A DNA stretch of 64,000 nt. Source: an uncultured Agathobaculum sp. GTDB lineage: Bacteria > Bacillota > Clostridia > Oscillospirales > Butyricicoccaceae. The stretch is taken from contig CALWUJ010000005.1 in assembly GCA_944384725.1 (NCBI GenBank), positions 46,253 through 110,252 of the forward strand. The letters are read 5' to 3'. Positions within the stretch are counted from its first letter, which is position 1; each line of letters opens with the position of its first letter. The notes below the pieces were generated by a model. The model worked only from the letters and a program-made list of their open reading frames with translations. It was not told where the DNA came from and ran no database searches. This document shows positions 26,976 through 35,719 of this stretch, in pieces. A program made the translations under genes and the position numbers.

Positions 26976-27906
26976 AATTTCGATCGTCGTGCCCTGCTAT
27001 AATGAGCAGGCCGCGCTGCCGCTTTTTTATCAGGAGATTACCCGCGTGGCGGGCGAGATGGACTATGCGGAGTTTGAATTCGTGTTTATTGATGACGGCT
27101 CTAAGGACGACACGCTGCCCACGCTGCGTTGTCTGGCCGCACAGGATGGGCGCGTGCGCTTTGTCTCGTTTTCGCGCAATTTCGGCAAGGAAGCCGGCAT
27201 GCTCGCCGGACTTGAGGCTGCGACGGGTGACTTTGTCGCCACCATGGACGCTGATCTACAAGATCCGCCCGCGCTGCTGCCTGAATTATATAAAGCCGTG
27301 ACCGAAGAAGGCTACGACTGCGCCGCCACCTGCCGCACCACGCGTGCGGGCGAGCCGCTGGTCCGCTCGTTCTTCGCGCGCATGTTTTATAAACTCATCA
27401 ACCGTATCTCGGACGCTGACATCGTCGACGGCGCGCGAGACTATCGCCTGATGCGCCGCGCGATGGTGGACGCGATTCTGTCCATGCGCGAGTACAACCG
27501 TTTTTCTAAGGGGATTTTCGGCTGGGTTGGCTTCAAAACCAAATGGGTGCCGTTTGTCAATGTTAAGCGCGTTGCGGGCGAGACAAAATGGTCGTTTTGG
27601 AAGCTGTTCCTGTATTCGCTCGAAGGCATCGTCGCGTTTTCGACCGCGCCGCTCGCGCTGGCGAGCGTGTTGGGCGTGCTGATCTGCCTGATCGCGTTCG
27701 TGTTCGTTGGGGTTGTGCTGGTCAAGACACTTGCTTTCGGTGACCCGGTCGGCGGCTGGCCGAGCATGATGTGCGTTATGCTGTTCCTTGGCGGCGTGCA
27801 GCTGCTGTGCATCGGCATTTCCGGACAGTATCTGGCCAAAACCTATCTGGAAGCCAAGCGCCGTCCGGTCTATCTGGTGCGGGAGACCGAGGAGGGTGTG
27901 CAATGA
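26968..27906 (+). CDS. Polyprenyl-phosphate glycosyltransferase (GtrB/DPM1-like, GT2)
   Basis: 312 residues. The GT2 domain opens ISIVVPCYNEQAALPLFY and has the metal-binding MDADLQDPP and the acceptor-loop region FSKGIFGWVGFKT. Two C-terminal transmembrane helices (about 230-260 and 265-290) are typical of GtrB and place it at the inner face of the membrane, where it loads a sugar from a nucleotide donor onto undecaprenyl phosphate. It provides the donor for the GT-C enzyme upstream. Confidence 0.94.
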   Translation: MPKISIVVPCYNEQAALPLFYQEITRVAGEMDYAEFEFVFIDDGSKDDTLPTLRCLAAQDGRVRFVSFSRNFGKEAGMLAGLEAATGDFVATMDADLQDPPALLPELYKAVTEEGYDCAATCRTTRAGEPLVRSFFARMFYKLINRISDADIVDGARDYRLMRRAMVDAILSMREYNRFSKGIFGWVGFKTKWVPFVNVKRVAGETKWSFWKLFLYSLEGIVAFSTAPLALASVLGVLICLIAFVFVGVVLVKTLAFGDPVGGWPSMMCVMLFLGGVQLLCIGISGQYLAKTYLEAKRRPVYLVRETEEGVQ

Positions 27907-28316
27907 ACAAGCTGCACGGCCTGATTGACCGCAAATTCGCCAAATTTCTACTGGTCGGCGTGATCAACACGCTGGTCGGCACCGCGATCATGTTCGGGCT
28001 GTATAACCTTGTGCACTGCACTTACTGGGTGTCAAGCGCGGTGAACTATATCCTGACCAGCATTCTGAGTTTTTTCTTGAACAAATACTTTACTTTCGGC
28101 AGCCGGAAGAAGAGCGCGAGCGAGGTCGTGCGTTTCGCGGTCAACATTGCCGTGTGCTATCTGCTGGCCTACGGCATTGCCAAGCCGCTGTGTGTTGCGG
28201 TACTTTCGGGCGCATCGACTACCATACGGGATAATATCTCGATGCTCTGCGGTATGTGTTTATTCACTGTATTTAACTACTTTGGGCAACGTTTTTTCGC
28301 GTTCCATGTAAAATGA
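27903..28316 (+). CDS. GtrA-like membrane protein (putative lipid-sugar flippase)
   Basis: 137 residues with four transmembrane helices. The pattern FAKFLLVGVINTLVGTAIMFGLY and YILTSILSFFLNKYFTFGS is diagnostic of the GtrA family, thought to help move polyprenyl-phosphate sugars across the membrane. ATG overlaps the GtrB-like stop (ATGA), so the real start is 27903 although the frame is open further upstream. Confidence 0.92.
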   Translation: MNKLHGLIDRKFAKFLLVGVINTLVGTAIMFGLYNLVHCTYWVSSAVNYILTSILSFFLNKYFTFGSRKKSASEVVRFAVNIAVCYLLAYGIAKPLCVAVLSGASTTIRDNISMLCGMCLFTVFNYFGQRFFAFHVK

Positions 28317-28427
28317 AGTTTCTAATTTCTGTGTCATAATGTGATGAGTTGTTTCGACATTTTTCTCGAAAAAAATCTATTTGTGTGATAAACTATTCTT
28401 ATTCAATCAGGAATGGGGCGTTTATCC

Positions 28428-29348
28428 ATGCAGATTCACCAGCTTACTTATTTTGTAACCGTTGCGGAACAAGGCAGCATCAATAAAGCAGCAGAAAAAC
28501 TGTTTGTGACGCAGCCCAATCTGAGTAAAGCCATCAGCAATCTGGAAAACGAGTTAAAGGTCCGAATATTCAATCGCACCAACAAAGGCGTTGTGCTCAC
28601 AGACGAAGGAAAAAAGCTGTATCAATATGCACGCACCATTCTCAACCAGATGGAACTGATTCAAGGGCTGTCCTCAAAAGAGCGTCCACGCATTTTATCC
28701 ATTGCTTCCTATCCGATCATCACCATGGGCCGCCTGATCAGTGAATTTTATAATGAACATAAGCCGCAAGATATTTCGCTCAAACTGGTCGAGCAACGCA
28801 TGCAGCAGGTGATCGAAAGTGTGGAAAGCGGGGAAGCCGAAATCGGATTTGTGATGAGCAATAATGTGCAAGCCAAGGAACTCAAGCACATGCTGCACTT
28901 TAAGAATCTGGTATTCAACCCATTGGGCGAGGATACTTGGTATGCCAACATCGGTCCGCAAAGTCCGCTATACATGCAGAACGAAGTGACTATGGAACAG
29001 CTTTTGCAGTATCCGATCGTTCGACTGCCAGACGATTATTTCTCCAATCTGACCTTTTATCTCGAAATCGACGGTATCCGTCTCACTGAGCACAAAAAAG
29101 TGATTTATGTCAATGATAGTGCTGCGATTCTTGCACTGCTCAGTACAACCGATGTATTTCGGTTCGGGCCTGGATTGAGCGCACCGGATTATGCACGCTA
29201 TGGCATCAAAACCATTCCCATTCGAAATTGCAATGTGCAGATCAATGCCGGTTGGCTGCAAAGAAAACGTGAGCTGCTCAGCCCGGAGGCGCAAGCCTTC
29301 GTAGATCTGCTTGGCCGATTGTATCCCAAGCCGGCTGCGGCGGAATAA
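28428..29348 (+). CDS. LysR-family transcriptional regulator
   Basis: 306 residues from the ATG at 28428. The winged helix is at residues 1-60 (IHQLTYFVTVAEQGSINKAAEKL, then QPNLSKAISNLENEL), followed by the two-lobed effector domain. It lies just upstream of, and in the same direction as, a transporter/peptidase operon whose leader holds two near-identical inverted repeats, so local control is likely. An imperfect TTTCGA/TCGAAA repeat (28352-28371) precedes it and may be its own operator. Confidence 0.92.
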   Translation: MQIHQLTYFVTVAEQGSINKAAEKLFVTQPNLSKAISNLENELKVRIFNRTNKGVVLTDEGKKLYQYARTILNQMELIQGLSSKERPRILSIASYPIITMGRLISEFYNEHKPQDISLKLVEQRMQQVIESVESGEAEIGFVMSNNVQAKELKHMLHFKNLVFNPLGEDTWYANIGPQSPLYMQNEVTMEQLLQYPIVRLPDDYFSNLTFYLEIDGIRLTEHKKVIYVNDSAAILALLSTTDVFRFGPGLSAPDYARYGIKTIPIRNCNVQINAGWLQRKRELLSPEAQAFVDLLGRLYPKPAAAE

Positions 29349-29362
29349 GGTGGTAAGCCGCT

Positions 29363-29374
29363 ATAACCGGTTAT
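29363..29374. promoter_or_regulatory. 12-base palindrome ATAACCGGTTAT
   Basis: A perfect palindrome just after the LysR stop. Its half-site (TATAAC) resembles the repeats described next, so it may be a third regulator site. Confidence 0.4.
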
Positions 29375-29383
29375 GCAAAATAG

Positions 29384-29400
29384 TTATGACTGGATTATAA
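29384..29400. promoter_or_regulatory. Putative LysR operator, copy 1
   Basis: TTATGACTGGATTATAA, an imperfect inverted repeat with a five-base spacer. It differs at only two positions from the copy at 29548-29564. The TTATAA half-sites with T/A ends fit LysR-type boxes. Confidence 0.55.
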
Positions 29401-29454
29401 CTATCTTATAATGGACATCGCAAGTCCTGATTACTATACTCAAAATAGACAAGC

Positions 29455-29490
29455 AAAGGCGCTGTGTTTATGCACAGCGCCTTTTTGTTT
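29455..29490 (+). terminator. Terminator of the LysR gene
   Basis: AAAGGCGCTGTG pairs with CACAGCGCCTTT around a six-base loop, then a T-rich tail. It lies between the two operator-like repeats. Confidence 0.8.
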
Positions 29491-29547
29491 GTTTAAAATA
29501 AATAAATTTATATTCGATATCACGTTGTTTTTGACGTTACGAACAAT

Positions 29548-29564
29548 TTATAACTGCATTATAA
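29548..29564. promoter_or_regulatory. Putative LysR operator, copy 2
   Basis: TTATAACTGCATTATAA, a nearly perfect inverted repeat TTATAA-N5-TTATAA. It overlaps a candidate -10 box (TATAAC, with TTGTTT at 29525-29530 as -35) about 65 bases before the transporter gene. Confidence 0.55.
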
Positions 29565-29628
29565 ATTTTTCGATTTGGACAGTCAAAAAACAGGCATGGT
29601 ATCTTGAAACCAAGAAAGGATGAGGAAT

Positions 29629-30798
29629 ATGACACCGGTTCTGGCACTGACTGTTTTATTATGCATCTATGCCGCAGGAGAGCTGATTGCCCAGAAAAGC
29701 AAGGCGGTCTTTTCTACCGTACTCGGCATTGCAATATTGTTGCTTGCCGGTTTCTGGAGTGGGCTGCTGCCGCGATCGCTGATCGAAGATGCACAGGTAA
29801 CCGGTTTCGGCAATGTGATCGCAGGTCTGTTGATTGCTTCGTTGGGCACAACAATCGACTTTGCCGAACTGCGCCGCCAGTGGAAGGTGGTTCTCACGTC
29901 CTTGTTCTGTGTTTGCGGCGCTGTCATTGCCATTATTTTGATTGGTATGCCTTTCATCGGTCGAGATATGGCAGTCGCCGGTGCACCGATCTTTGCCGGC
30001 GGCAGTGCTGCAACGCTGATTATGACCAGCGCGCTGGACGAAATGGGCCTTGCGCAAGCCAGTACATTTTGCATCGTGCTGTATGTGACACAAAAATTTA
30101 TTGGCGTGCCGATTGCGTCGTTGCTGCTTCGGCGTTCGGCACGACAGTTCCGAGAGAACGCAGCTTTGGTTGCCGAATACAGCGAAGTGCAACAGACCGG
30201 TACCACAGACAGAAAACGTGGTCCGCTTACTTTGCCGGCTGCATTCGCACGGCCATCTGTTTATCTGGCGAAGCTGGGCATCACTGCACTGATCGCTAAT
30301 TTCCTTTCCGAGCTGACCGGCGGCGTAATCCATTATTTTGTACTCTGCCTCATCATGGGAGCAGTCCTCTTTGCAACAGGTTTTCTGGAAAAGGGCATTT
30401 TGGAAAAAACCAAATCAAGCGCGTTGATTACCTTTTTTGTTACGATTTTGATTTTCTCCAACCTTGCGGAAACCACCCCGCAGGAAGTGCTCTCTGTTCT
30501 GCCTGCGCTGGTGCTTTCTGCAATCTGCGGCGTCGGCGGCACAGTGTTGGTCGGTTTTCTCTGTGCCAAGCTGATGCGCATTCCGTTTGCCTTGGCCGTT
30601 TCTCTCGGCATCAGCTGCACCTTTGGTTTTCCCACCACTATGCTTATCCCACATGAAGTTGCCGAAGCGTTTGGCCGCAATGAGCAGGAAAAGGCCGCGA
30701 TACTCAATTATCTTTTGCCGAAAATGCTGACAGCCGGATTTGTCACCGTCACCATTGCTTCTGTTTTGCTGGCGGGTGTTGCAGTACGTCTGCTGTGA
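29629..30798 (+). CDS. Polytopic membrane transporter, family unassigned
   Basis: 389 residues with about ten hydrophobic segments arranged as two similar halves around a charged cytoplasmic loop (residues 175-205). Each half has a glycine-rich broken-helix motif (FAGGSAATLIMTSALDEMG; LGISCTFGFPTTMLIPHEV), as in GltS/2HCT-like secondary carriers; DUF3100 is another possibility. I cannot name the family firmly. Start 29629 is preferred because AAAGGA is eight bases upstream; the ATG at 29620 overlaps that site. It leads the peptidase operon. Confidence 0.7.
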   Translation: MTPVLALTVLLCIYAAGELIAQKSKAVFSTVLGIAILLLAGFWSGLLPRSLIEDAQVTGFGNVIAGLLIASLGTTIDFAELRRQWKVVLTSLFCVCGAVIAIILIGMPFIGRDMAVAGAPIFAGGSAATLIMTSALDEMGLAQASTFCIVLYVTQKFIGVPIASLLLRRSARQFRENAALVAEYSEVQQTGTTDRKRGPLTLPAAFARPSVYLAKLGITALIANFLSELTGGVIHYFVLCLIMGAVLFATGFLEKGILEKTKSSALITFFVTILIFSNLAETTPQEVLSVLPALVLSAICGVGGTVLVGFLCAKLMRIPFALAVSLGISCTFGFPTTMLIPHEVAEAFGRNEQEKAAILNYLLPKMLTAGFVTVTIASVLLAGVAVRLL

Positions 30799-30820
30799 GC
30801 GGATAAAAAGGAGGATTCTT

Positions 30821-32002
30821 ATGGAACAAATTTTTGATCAGATCCGACGTTATATCGACGGAAATCGCAAACCGATGCTCGCGCTTTGGGAAGAACTGGT
30901 CAACACGGAGAGCGGTTCGCGCCAGCTCGAAGGCGTAAACGCCGTATGCAATATCCTGCGACGTGAGTTGGAAAGCACCGGAGCTAAAACACGCGTGATT
31001 CCCATGGAAAACGCAGGCGGTGTTCTGGTTGGTGAATGGAACAGCGAAAGCCCCAAAGCGCCGCTGCTGTTCATTGGGCATATGGATACTGTTTTCAAAG
31101 AAGGTGCTGCCAAGGAGAACCCGTTCCGCATCGACGAAAACGGCTTTGCCCATGGCCCGGGCGTGCTGGATATGAAGGCTGGTCTGGTCATTGCGGTATA
31201 TGCGATCAAGGCACTGACCGAAGCCGGTTTCCGCGATCGTCCCATTAAGTGCATTTTTGCGGGCGATGAAGAAAACCTGCACATGTTTTCTGACGCCAAA
31301 GCTGCCATGGAGTCTGAAGCGGTCGGCGCGCTGGCTGCATTTAATTTTGAGACTGGCTATATGGATAACCGCTTTGTGGTCGGACGAAAAGGTGGTGGCC
31401 CGGTCACGATCACGGTACATGGTGTTGCGTCGCATTCGGGTATTGCGCCGGAAAAGGGACGCTCGGCGATTCTGGAAGCTGCACATAAAATCGCAGCGCT
31501 CGAAGCTTACAACGATTTTGCCCGCGGCAGATTGATCAACTGCGGCAAGATCACCGGCGGCATGGGCGAAAACACCATCCCGGATCAATGTACCATCCAG
31601 ATCGGCATTCGTTTCCCCACCACGGAGATCAAAAATGAAATTCTGGCTGAATTGGAGCGCGTTACGGCAAACAGCACGGTTGCAGATACCTGGGCGGAAC
31701 TGGATACCAGCCGTTTGATGAACTGCATGGACACGACCGACGGCGTTATGGCTCTGTTTGGTCACCTGAAAAAAACCGCACAGATCTGCGGGTTTGGCGA
31801 GATCGGCTGTTTCCAAGTCGGCGGCTTGTCCGACTCTGGTATCACCGTCGCGTGCGGTGTTCCCACTGTATGCGGCATGGGTGCGCGCGGCGAAGGCAAC
31901 CACACGCCTGACGAATATGCAGAAGTCGAATCCATGTTCCAGCGGTGTATTTTGGCAGCATGCGCAGCCTGCACGCTGGAAGATGATTTCACAAAGGGAT
32001 AA
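30821..32002 (+). CDS. M20-family metallopeptidase (carboxypeptidase G2/ArgE-like)
   Basis: 393 residues, cytoplasmic. Dinuclear zinc site: H87 and D89 in GHMDTVF, D117 in GVLDMKAG, then general base E150 and ligand E151 in AGDEEN, and the C-terminal GARGEGNHTPDE histidine. A dimerisation domain is inserted near 190-300. The family removes amino acids from peptides or N-acyl amino acids. AAAAGGAGG precedes the ATG. Between two membrane-protein genes, it probably processes an imported peptide-like substrate. Confidence 0.92.
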   Translation: MEQIFDQIRRYIDGNRKPMLALWEELVNTESGSRQLEGVNAVCNILRRELESTGAKTRVIPMENAGGVLVGEWNSESPKAPLLFIGHMDTVFKEGAAKENPFRIDENGFAHGPGVLDMKAGLVIAVYAIKALTEAGFRDRPIKCIFAGDEENLHMFSDAKAAMESEAVGALAAFNFETGYMDNRFVVGRKGGGPVTITVHGVASHSGIAPEKGRSAILEAAHKIAALEAYNDFARGRLINCGKITGGMGENTIPDQCTIQIGIRFPTTEIKNEILAELERVTANSTVADTWAELDTSRLMNCMDTTDGVMALFGHLKKTAQICGFGEIGCFQVGGLSDSGITVACGVPTVCGMGARGEGNHTPDEYAEVESMFQRCILAACAACTLEDDFTKG

Positions 32003-32025
32003 AAGAGAAAAAGGAGGAAAAACAG

Positions 32026-32664
32026 ATGAAAGAAAAAAAGGAAGAAAACAAGGAGAAAATCGGCATTGGTGCATGGGTTGCGCTGATTGTTCTGATCCTT
32101 GTTCTTTCCGGTGCGTTCCGCACGGTGGACGGTCCGCTCAAGGTACTCGATTTTACCAATCTGTCCGGTTCATTCGGCCAGATCGGTGATACTGGCGCTA
32201 ACCTGATCGGTTCTGGCGGCACAGGCGCGAAGGACGGCTTCATGGCCGGTTTCAACCTCATCCCTGCTGTTATGTTTTTCTGCGGTCTGCTCGGTGTATT
32301 TGAACAGCTCGGCGCATTCAAAGCTTCCGACATTTTGTTCCGCCCGTTGCTGCGCCCTCTGATGGGTATTCCCGGCAAGTGCGGCATCGCGTTCATTTCC
32401 AGCTTCACCGGCTCGGATGTGGCGGCTGTTATGACGCGCGAATTGTATGAGGACGGCGATATCACGGACGATGAACGCACGATTTTTGTCGCTTATCAAT
32501 ATGCAGGCTCTGCTTGCATCAACAATACCATTACCGGCGGCGCACCGCTGGTTGCCATTTGCCCCGTAGCGCTTGGCCCGTGTATCGTAATTATGTTTGT
32601 CTGCAAGCTGATTGGCGCTAACATTGTCCGCCTGATCCTGCATGCAAAACGAAACAAGGCTTAA
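32026..32664 (+). CDS. Nucleoside-recognition (Gate) domain membrane protein, YjiH/SpmA-like
   Basis: 212 residues. After a charged N-terminus come about five transmembrane helices with the Gate-domain pattern FNLIPAVMFFCGLLGVFEQLGAF and IAFISSFTGSDVAAVM. It pairs with the next gene as YjiH/YjiG or SpmA/SpmB do. The motif TGSDVAAVMTRELY is well conserved in YjiH-type proteins. Transport role suspected, substrate unknown. Confidence 0.8.
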   Translation: MKEKKEENKEKIGIGAWVALIVLILVLSGAFRTVDGPLKVLDFTNLSGSFGQIGDTGANLIGSGGTGAKDGFMAGFNLIPAVMFFCGLLGVFEQLGAFKASDILFRPLLRPLMGIPGKCGIAFISSFTGSDVAAVMTRELYEDGDITDDERTIFVAYQYAGSACINNTITGGAPLVAICPVALGPCIVIMFVCKLIGANIVRLILHAKRNKA

Positions 32665-32679
32665 AGGAGGAGATTTCAC

Positions 32680-33195
32680 ATGAGTGCAGAAGTTCAAACG
32701 GCTGCGGCAGCAAAGCCGGCTGCGGCAAAAAAACCGTCTATCGTTGATACCTTCCTCAAGGGCTGTGCAAAAGGCTTCAAGGTCGGCATTGAAAATATTA
32801 CGCCCGCAATGATTCTCGGCTATGTCCTCGTTTACATTTTGCAGGAAACCGGTCTGATGGATTTGCTTGGCACCATCATGTCGCCTGTTATGGGGTTGTT
32901 CGGTCTGCCGGGCGAGGCTTTCGCGGTGCTGATTTCCGCATTTTTCGCGAAGGCTTCCGGTTGTGCAACCGCGGCATCGATGTATCAGGCAGGCACGCTG
33001 ACGCTTGGACAGGCATCCATGATGCTGCCGGCCTGCATTTTGATGGGCACGCTGATCGGACACTATGCCCGCATTGTATTGGTTACCGATTCGAACAAAA
33101 AGTGGCATCCCCTCCTGATCGGCATCTGTCTGCTGGATGCTGCCATCAGCCTGGTTATCATGCGAATCATCCTTGCCGCCATGGGTGTGCAGTAA
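32680..33195 (+). CDS. Nucleoside-recognition domain membrane protein, YjiG/SpmB-like
   Basis: 171 residues. An Ala/Lys-rich start is followed by membrane segments with the YjiG-type pattern ENITPAMILGYVLVYILQETGLMDLLG and FFAKASGCATAASM. AAAGGAGG lies before the ATG and 15 bases separate it from its partner gene. In Escherichia coli, yjiH and yjiG lie beside the dipeptidase gene iadA, which parallels the M20 peptidase here. Confidence 0.8.
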   Translation: MSAEVQTAAAAKPAAAKKPSIVDTFLKGCAKGFKVGIENITPAMILGYVLVYILQETGLMDLLGTIMSPVMGLFGLPGEAFAVLISAFFAKASGCATAASMYQAGTLTLGQASMMLPACILMGTLIGHYARIVLVTDSNKKWHPLLIGICLLDAAISLVIMRIILAAMGVQ

Positions 33196-33219
33196 GCGAC
33201 GCGGAAAGGAGTATCATTC

Positions 33220-33420
33220 ATGTTATCCAGACAGCGCGGCCTTCAGTTGGAGGCTTTCGGTTGCATCCTGATTGTTACGGTGATGCTGGCCGACCGATTT
33301 CTGTTTACTTTGCAGGATGGTTTTGTGCTGACCGCCGCAATCATCTCCGCGGTTTTTCTGACTGTTGGCATCCGCGTAGTCAAGCGGGCGGATGAACAGG
33401 AACAGAAAAAACCCAAATAA
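33220..33420 (+). CDS. Small two-helix membrane protein
   Basis: 66 residues with two hydrophobic segments (LEAFGCILIVTVMLADRFLF, TAAIISAVFLTVGIRVV) and a Lys/Glu/Gln tail. AAAGGAG precedes the ATG, 24 bases after the YjiG-like gene. It is the last gene of the operon. No family recognised; an accessory subunit of the Gate pair is a reasonable guess. Confidence 0.7.
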   Translation: MLSRQRGLQLEAFGCILIVTVMLADRFLFTLQDGFVLTAAIISAVFLTVGIRVVKRADEQEQKKPK

Positions 33421-33462
33421 TCCATTCCCTTTGATACCAACCATTTACATCCCTTCCCATAC

Positions 33463-33498
33463 CCCCACATCGCTGGTCTCCGGCGATGTGGGGCTTTT
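33463..33498 (+). terminator. Terminator of the transporter/peptidase operon
   Basis: CCCCACATCGC pairs with GCGATGTGGGG around a nine-base loop and is followed by CTTTTG. Confidence 0.8.
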
Positions 33499-33650
33499 GT
33501 TTGCGATCTGTGTGGCGGTGCTTCGTTTAGGATTTCCGTATCAGCAGAAGCGGTGAGCAACAAAATAATGAGCATTGCCAAGGCACCAACAAAAAATAGG
33601 ATGCAAAAATGATGGGATTATGTGATACTAATAAATAAAGGGGGATGGAT

Positions 33651-34307
33651 ATGCGTCGCATTCTGATTGTGGAAGATGAGGAAGCCATCGCGAACCTGAT
33701 TCGCACGGTTTTGACAGATGCCGGTTATCAATGTACATGGGCATCGGATGGCCTGCAAGCTGCGGATCTGCTGGAGAACAATCCTTTTGATCTGGCGCTA
33801 TTGGATATCATGCTGCCGGGTGCAGACGGGTATGAACTGCTGGAATACTGCAAGTCGCTGGAGATTGCCGTTATCTTTTTGAGCGCAAAGGGGGAAGTGG
33901 AGGATCGGGTCAGAGGACTTCGCGCCGGGGCGGAGGATTATCTGCCGAAGCCTTTTGCGTTGCCGGAACTGCTGGCCAGAGTGGACACCGTCCTGCGCAG
34001 ATGCGGAAAAGGTGCGGGAATCTTGAAAGTGGCAGAGGATATTGAAATTGACACATCATTCCATATCGTCAAAAAAGCAGGCCGGCCGGTTGCCCTGACC
34101 GCAAAAGAATATGATCTTTTGGTACTGTTTGCACAGAATCCGAACATTGTGCTCCATCGGGAGCGAATCTATGAGCGGGTTTGGGGCGAGATCTATTTGG
34201 GGGACAGCCGGACGGTGGATTTGCATGTTCAGCGGATGCGCAAGAAGCTGGGATTGGAGGAGCGGCTGACGGCCATATATAAAGTAGGGTATCGGCTGGA
34301 GGGATAA
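33651..34307 (+). CDS. OmpR/PhoB-family response regulator
   Basis: 218 residues. Receiver domain 1-115 with acidic D9/E10, phospho-acceptor D52 in LLDIMLPG and the lysine of LPKPF; then a winged-helix DNA-binding domain (LTAKEYDLLVLFAQNP, DSRTVDLHVQRMRKKLG). I choose the ATG at 33651 because AAAGGGGG ends directly against the ATG at 33645. An extended -10 (TGTGATACT, 33621-33629) lies upstream. The kinase follows two bases after the stop. Confidence 0.95.
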   Translation: MRRILIVEDEEAIANLIRTVLTDAGYQCTWASDGLQAADLLENNPFDLALLDIMLPGADGYELLEYCKSLEIAVIFLSAKGEVEDRVRGLRAGAEDYLPKPFALPELLARVDTVLRRCGKGAGILKVAEDIEIDTSFHIVKKAGRPVALTAKEYDLLVLFAQNPNIVLHRERIYERVWGEIYLGDSRTVDLHVQRMRKKLGLEERLTAIYKVGYRLEG

Positions 34308-34309
34308 GC

Positions 34310-35719
34310 TTGAAATTATTCTGGAAGCTGTTTTGCAGTATGCTGCTCATTACGGCATTTACCTGCTCCGTGGGCGTTTTTCTGCTTGTGGACGGGCAGT
34401 ATCGCGCGTCTCTGTCCCGGGAAATGACCGCTGCCGGAACAGAAAATGATACGCTGCGGACGACATTGGCACAGGAATTACAGATCTCACCAACGATGGA
34501 TGCGCACGCTGCGGCACAGGCGTTGGGGGATGCAGTGCTGATGGGCAATGAACCGGATTGGGCTTACTGCCTAAGCAGCCAAAAAGGAACGATTTTGGTT
34601 GGACATGTCCGCCCGTTTACGGATCTTCGATTGCTTGGTGCACTGGAAGAAAATCAGCAGGGATTTCGGCTGGTGCGGGGTACCCACAGCCATTATATCC
34701 ATGTGGTCAGTGTTGTTTCAGTAAACGGGGATACTGTCTATCTGGAAAACTGGAGAAATGTGGAGCCGCTTTTGGTGGAACGGGCAGACCAGTATCGCGG
34801 TGCGCTGATCTGGATGGGCGTGATGCTGCTGATTGTAGGGGGGATTGCGCTGGCGGTCAGTGCGTGGATCGCTCGTCCGCTAATGGAGCTTTCGGCAGCG
34901 TCGGCTGTGCTTGCGGCGGGAGATCTTTCCAGACGCGTCAAAATCACAAACCGACAGGATGAAGTAGGAAAGCTTTCGCAGGACTTTAACCATATGGCCG
35001 ATCAGCTGGAGCGGCAAATGGAGCAGTTGGAACGGGTGTCAAAGCAGCAGGAGGCGTTCTTGCATAGCTTTGCGCATGAGACAAAGACTCCGCTGACCGC
35101 AATTATCGGATATGCGGAATTATTGTTGAGCCATACGGATTCACCTGATATGGTTCGAGAGGGAGCAGAGTACATTTTTCGGGAAGGGCGCAGGATGGAG
35201 CGTCTTGCACGGAAACTGATGGAGTGGATCGTGCTGGAAAAAAACGCTTTTTCCATGCAGGAGGTTGAAATGGGGCAGTATCTTGCGACAATCGCCCATG
35301 CAGTCGATCTGCCGATGAAAAAGAAGGGAATCACTCTGTTGGTGGAGGCAGAATCAGGTCAGATTTGGCTGGAACCGGATCTGATGAAGACGGTCTGTAT
35401 GAATCTGTTGGATAATGCGGCAAAATCCATCGAGGAAAAAGGGGAAATTTTGCTGAAAGGGTGCAGGTTGCCGGAGGGCTATCAAATCGAAGTGACGGAC
35501 AGCGGAAAGGGCATTCCGCAGGAAGAACTCGGCCGAATCACCGAGGCGTTTTATATGGTGGACAAGTCTAGAGCCAGAGCGCAGGGCGGTGCGGGTCTGG
35601 GGCTGTCGCTTTGCCGCAAGATCGTTGAACTGCATGGCGGAACGCTTTCGTTTGAAAGTGAGGTTGGAAAAGGCACGTCGGTATATGTGGTTCTGAAAGG
35701 GGGCAAATCCAATGCGTAA
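34310..35719 (+). CDS. Membrane sensor histidine kinase
   Basis: 469 residues, starting at TTG with GGAGGG upstream. A transmembrane helix near 8-27, an extracellular region of about 130 residues, a second helix near 165-187, a HAMP linker, then HisKA with H256 in HETKTPLTAIIGY and a HATPase domain (NLLDNAAKS, TDSGKGIP, GAGLGLSLCRKIVELHGG). The stimulus is unknown. It overlaps the next gene by eight bases. Confidence 0.94.
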   Translation: MKLFWKLFCSMLLITAFTCSVGVFLLVDGQYRASLSREMTAAGTENDTLRTTLAQELQISPTMDAHAAAQALGDAVLMGNEPDWAYCLSSQKGTILVGHVRPFTDLRLLGALEENQQGFRLVRGTHSHYIHVVSVVSVNGDTVYLENWRNVEPLLVERADQYRGALIWMGVMLLIVGGIALAVSAWIARPLMELSAASAVLAAGDLSRRVKITNRQDEVGKLSQDFNHMADQLERQMEQLERVSKQQEAFLHSFAHETKTPLTAIIGYAELLLSHTDSPDMVREGAEYIFREGRRMERLARKLMEWIVLEKNAFSMQEVEMGQYLATIAHAVDLPMKKKGITLLVEAESGQIWLEPDLMKTVCMNLLDNAAKSIEEKGEILLKGCRLPEGYQIEVTDSGKGIPQEELGRITEAFYMVDKSRARAQGGAGLGLSLCRKIVELHGGTLSFESEVGKGTSVYVVLKGGKSNA

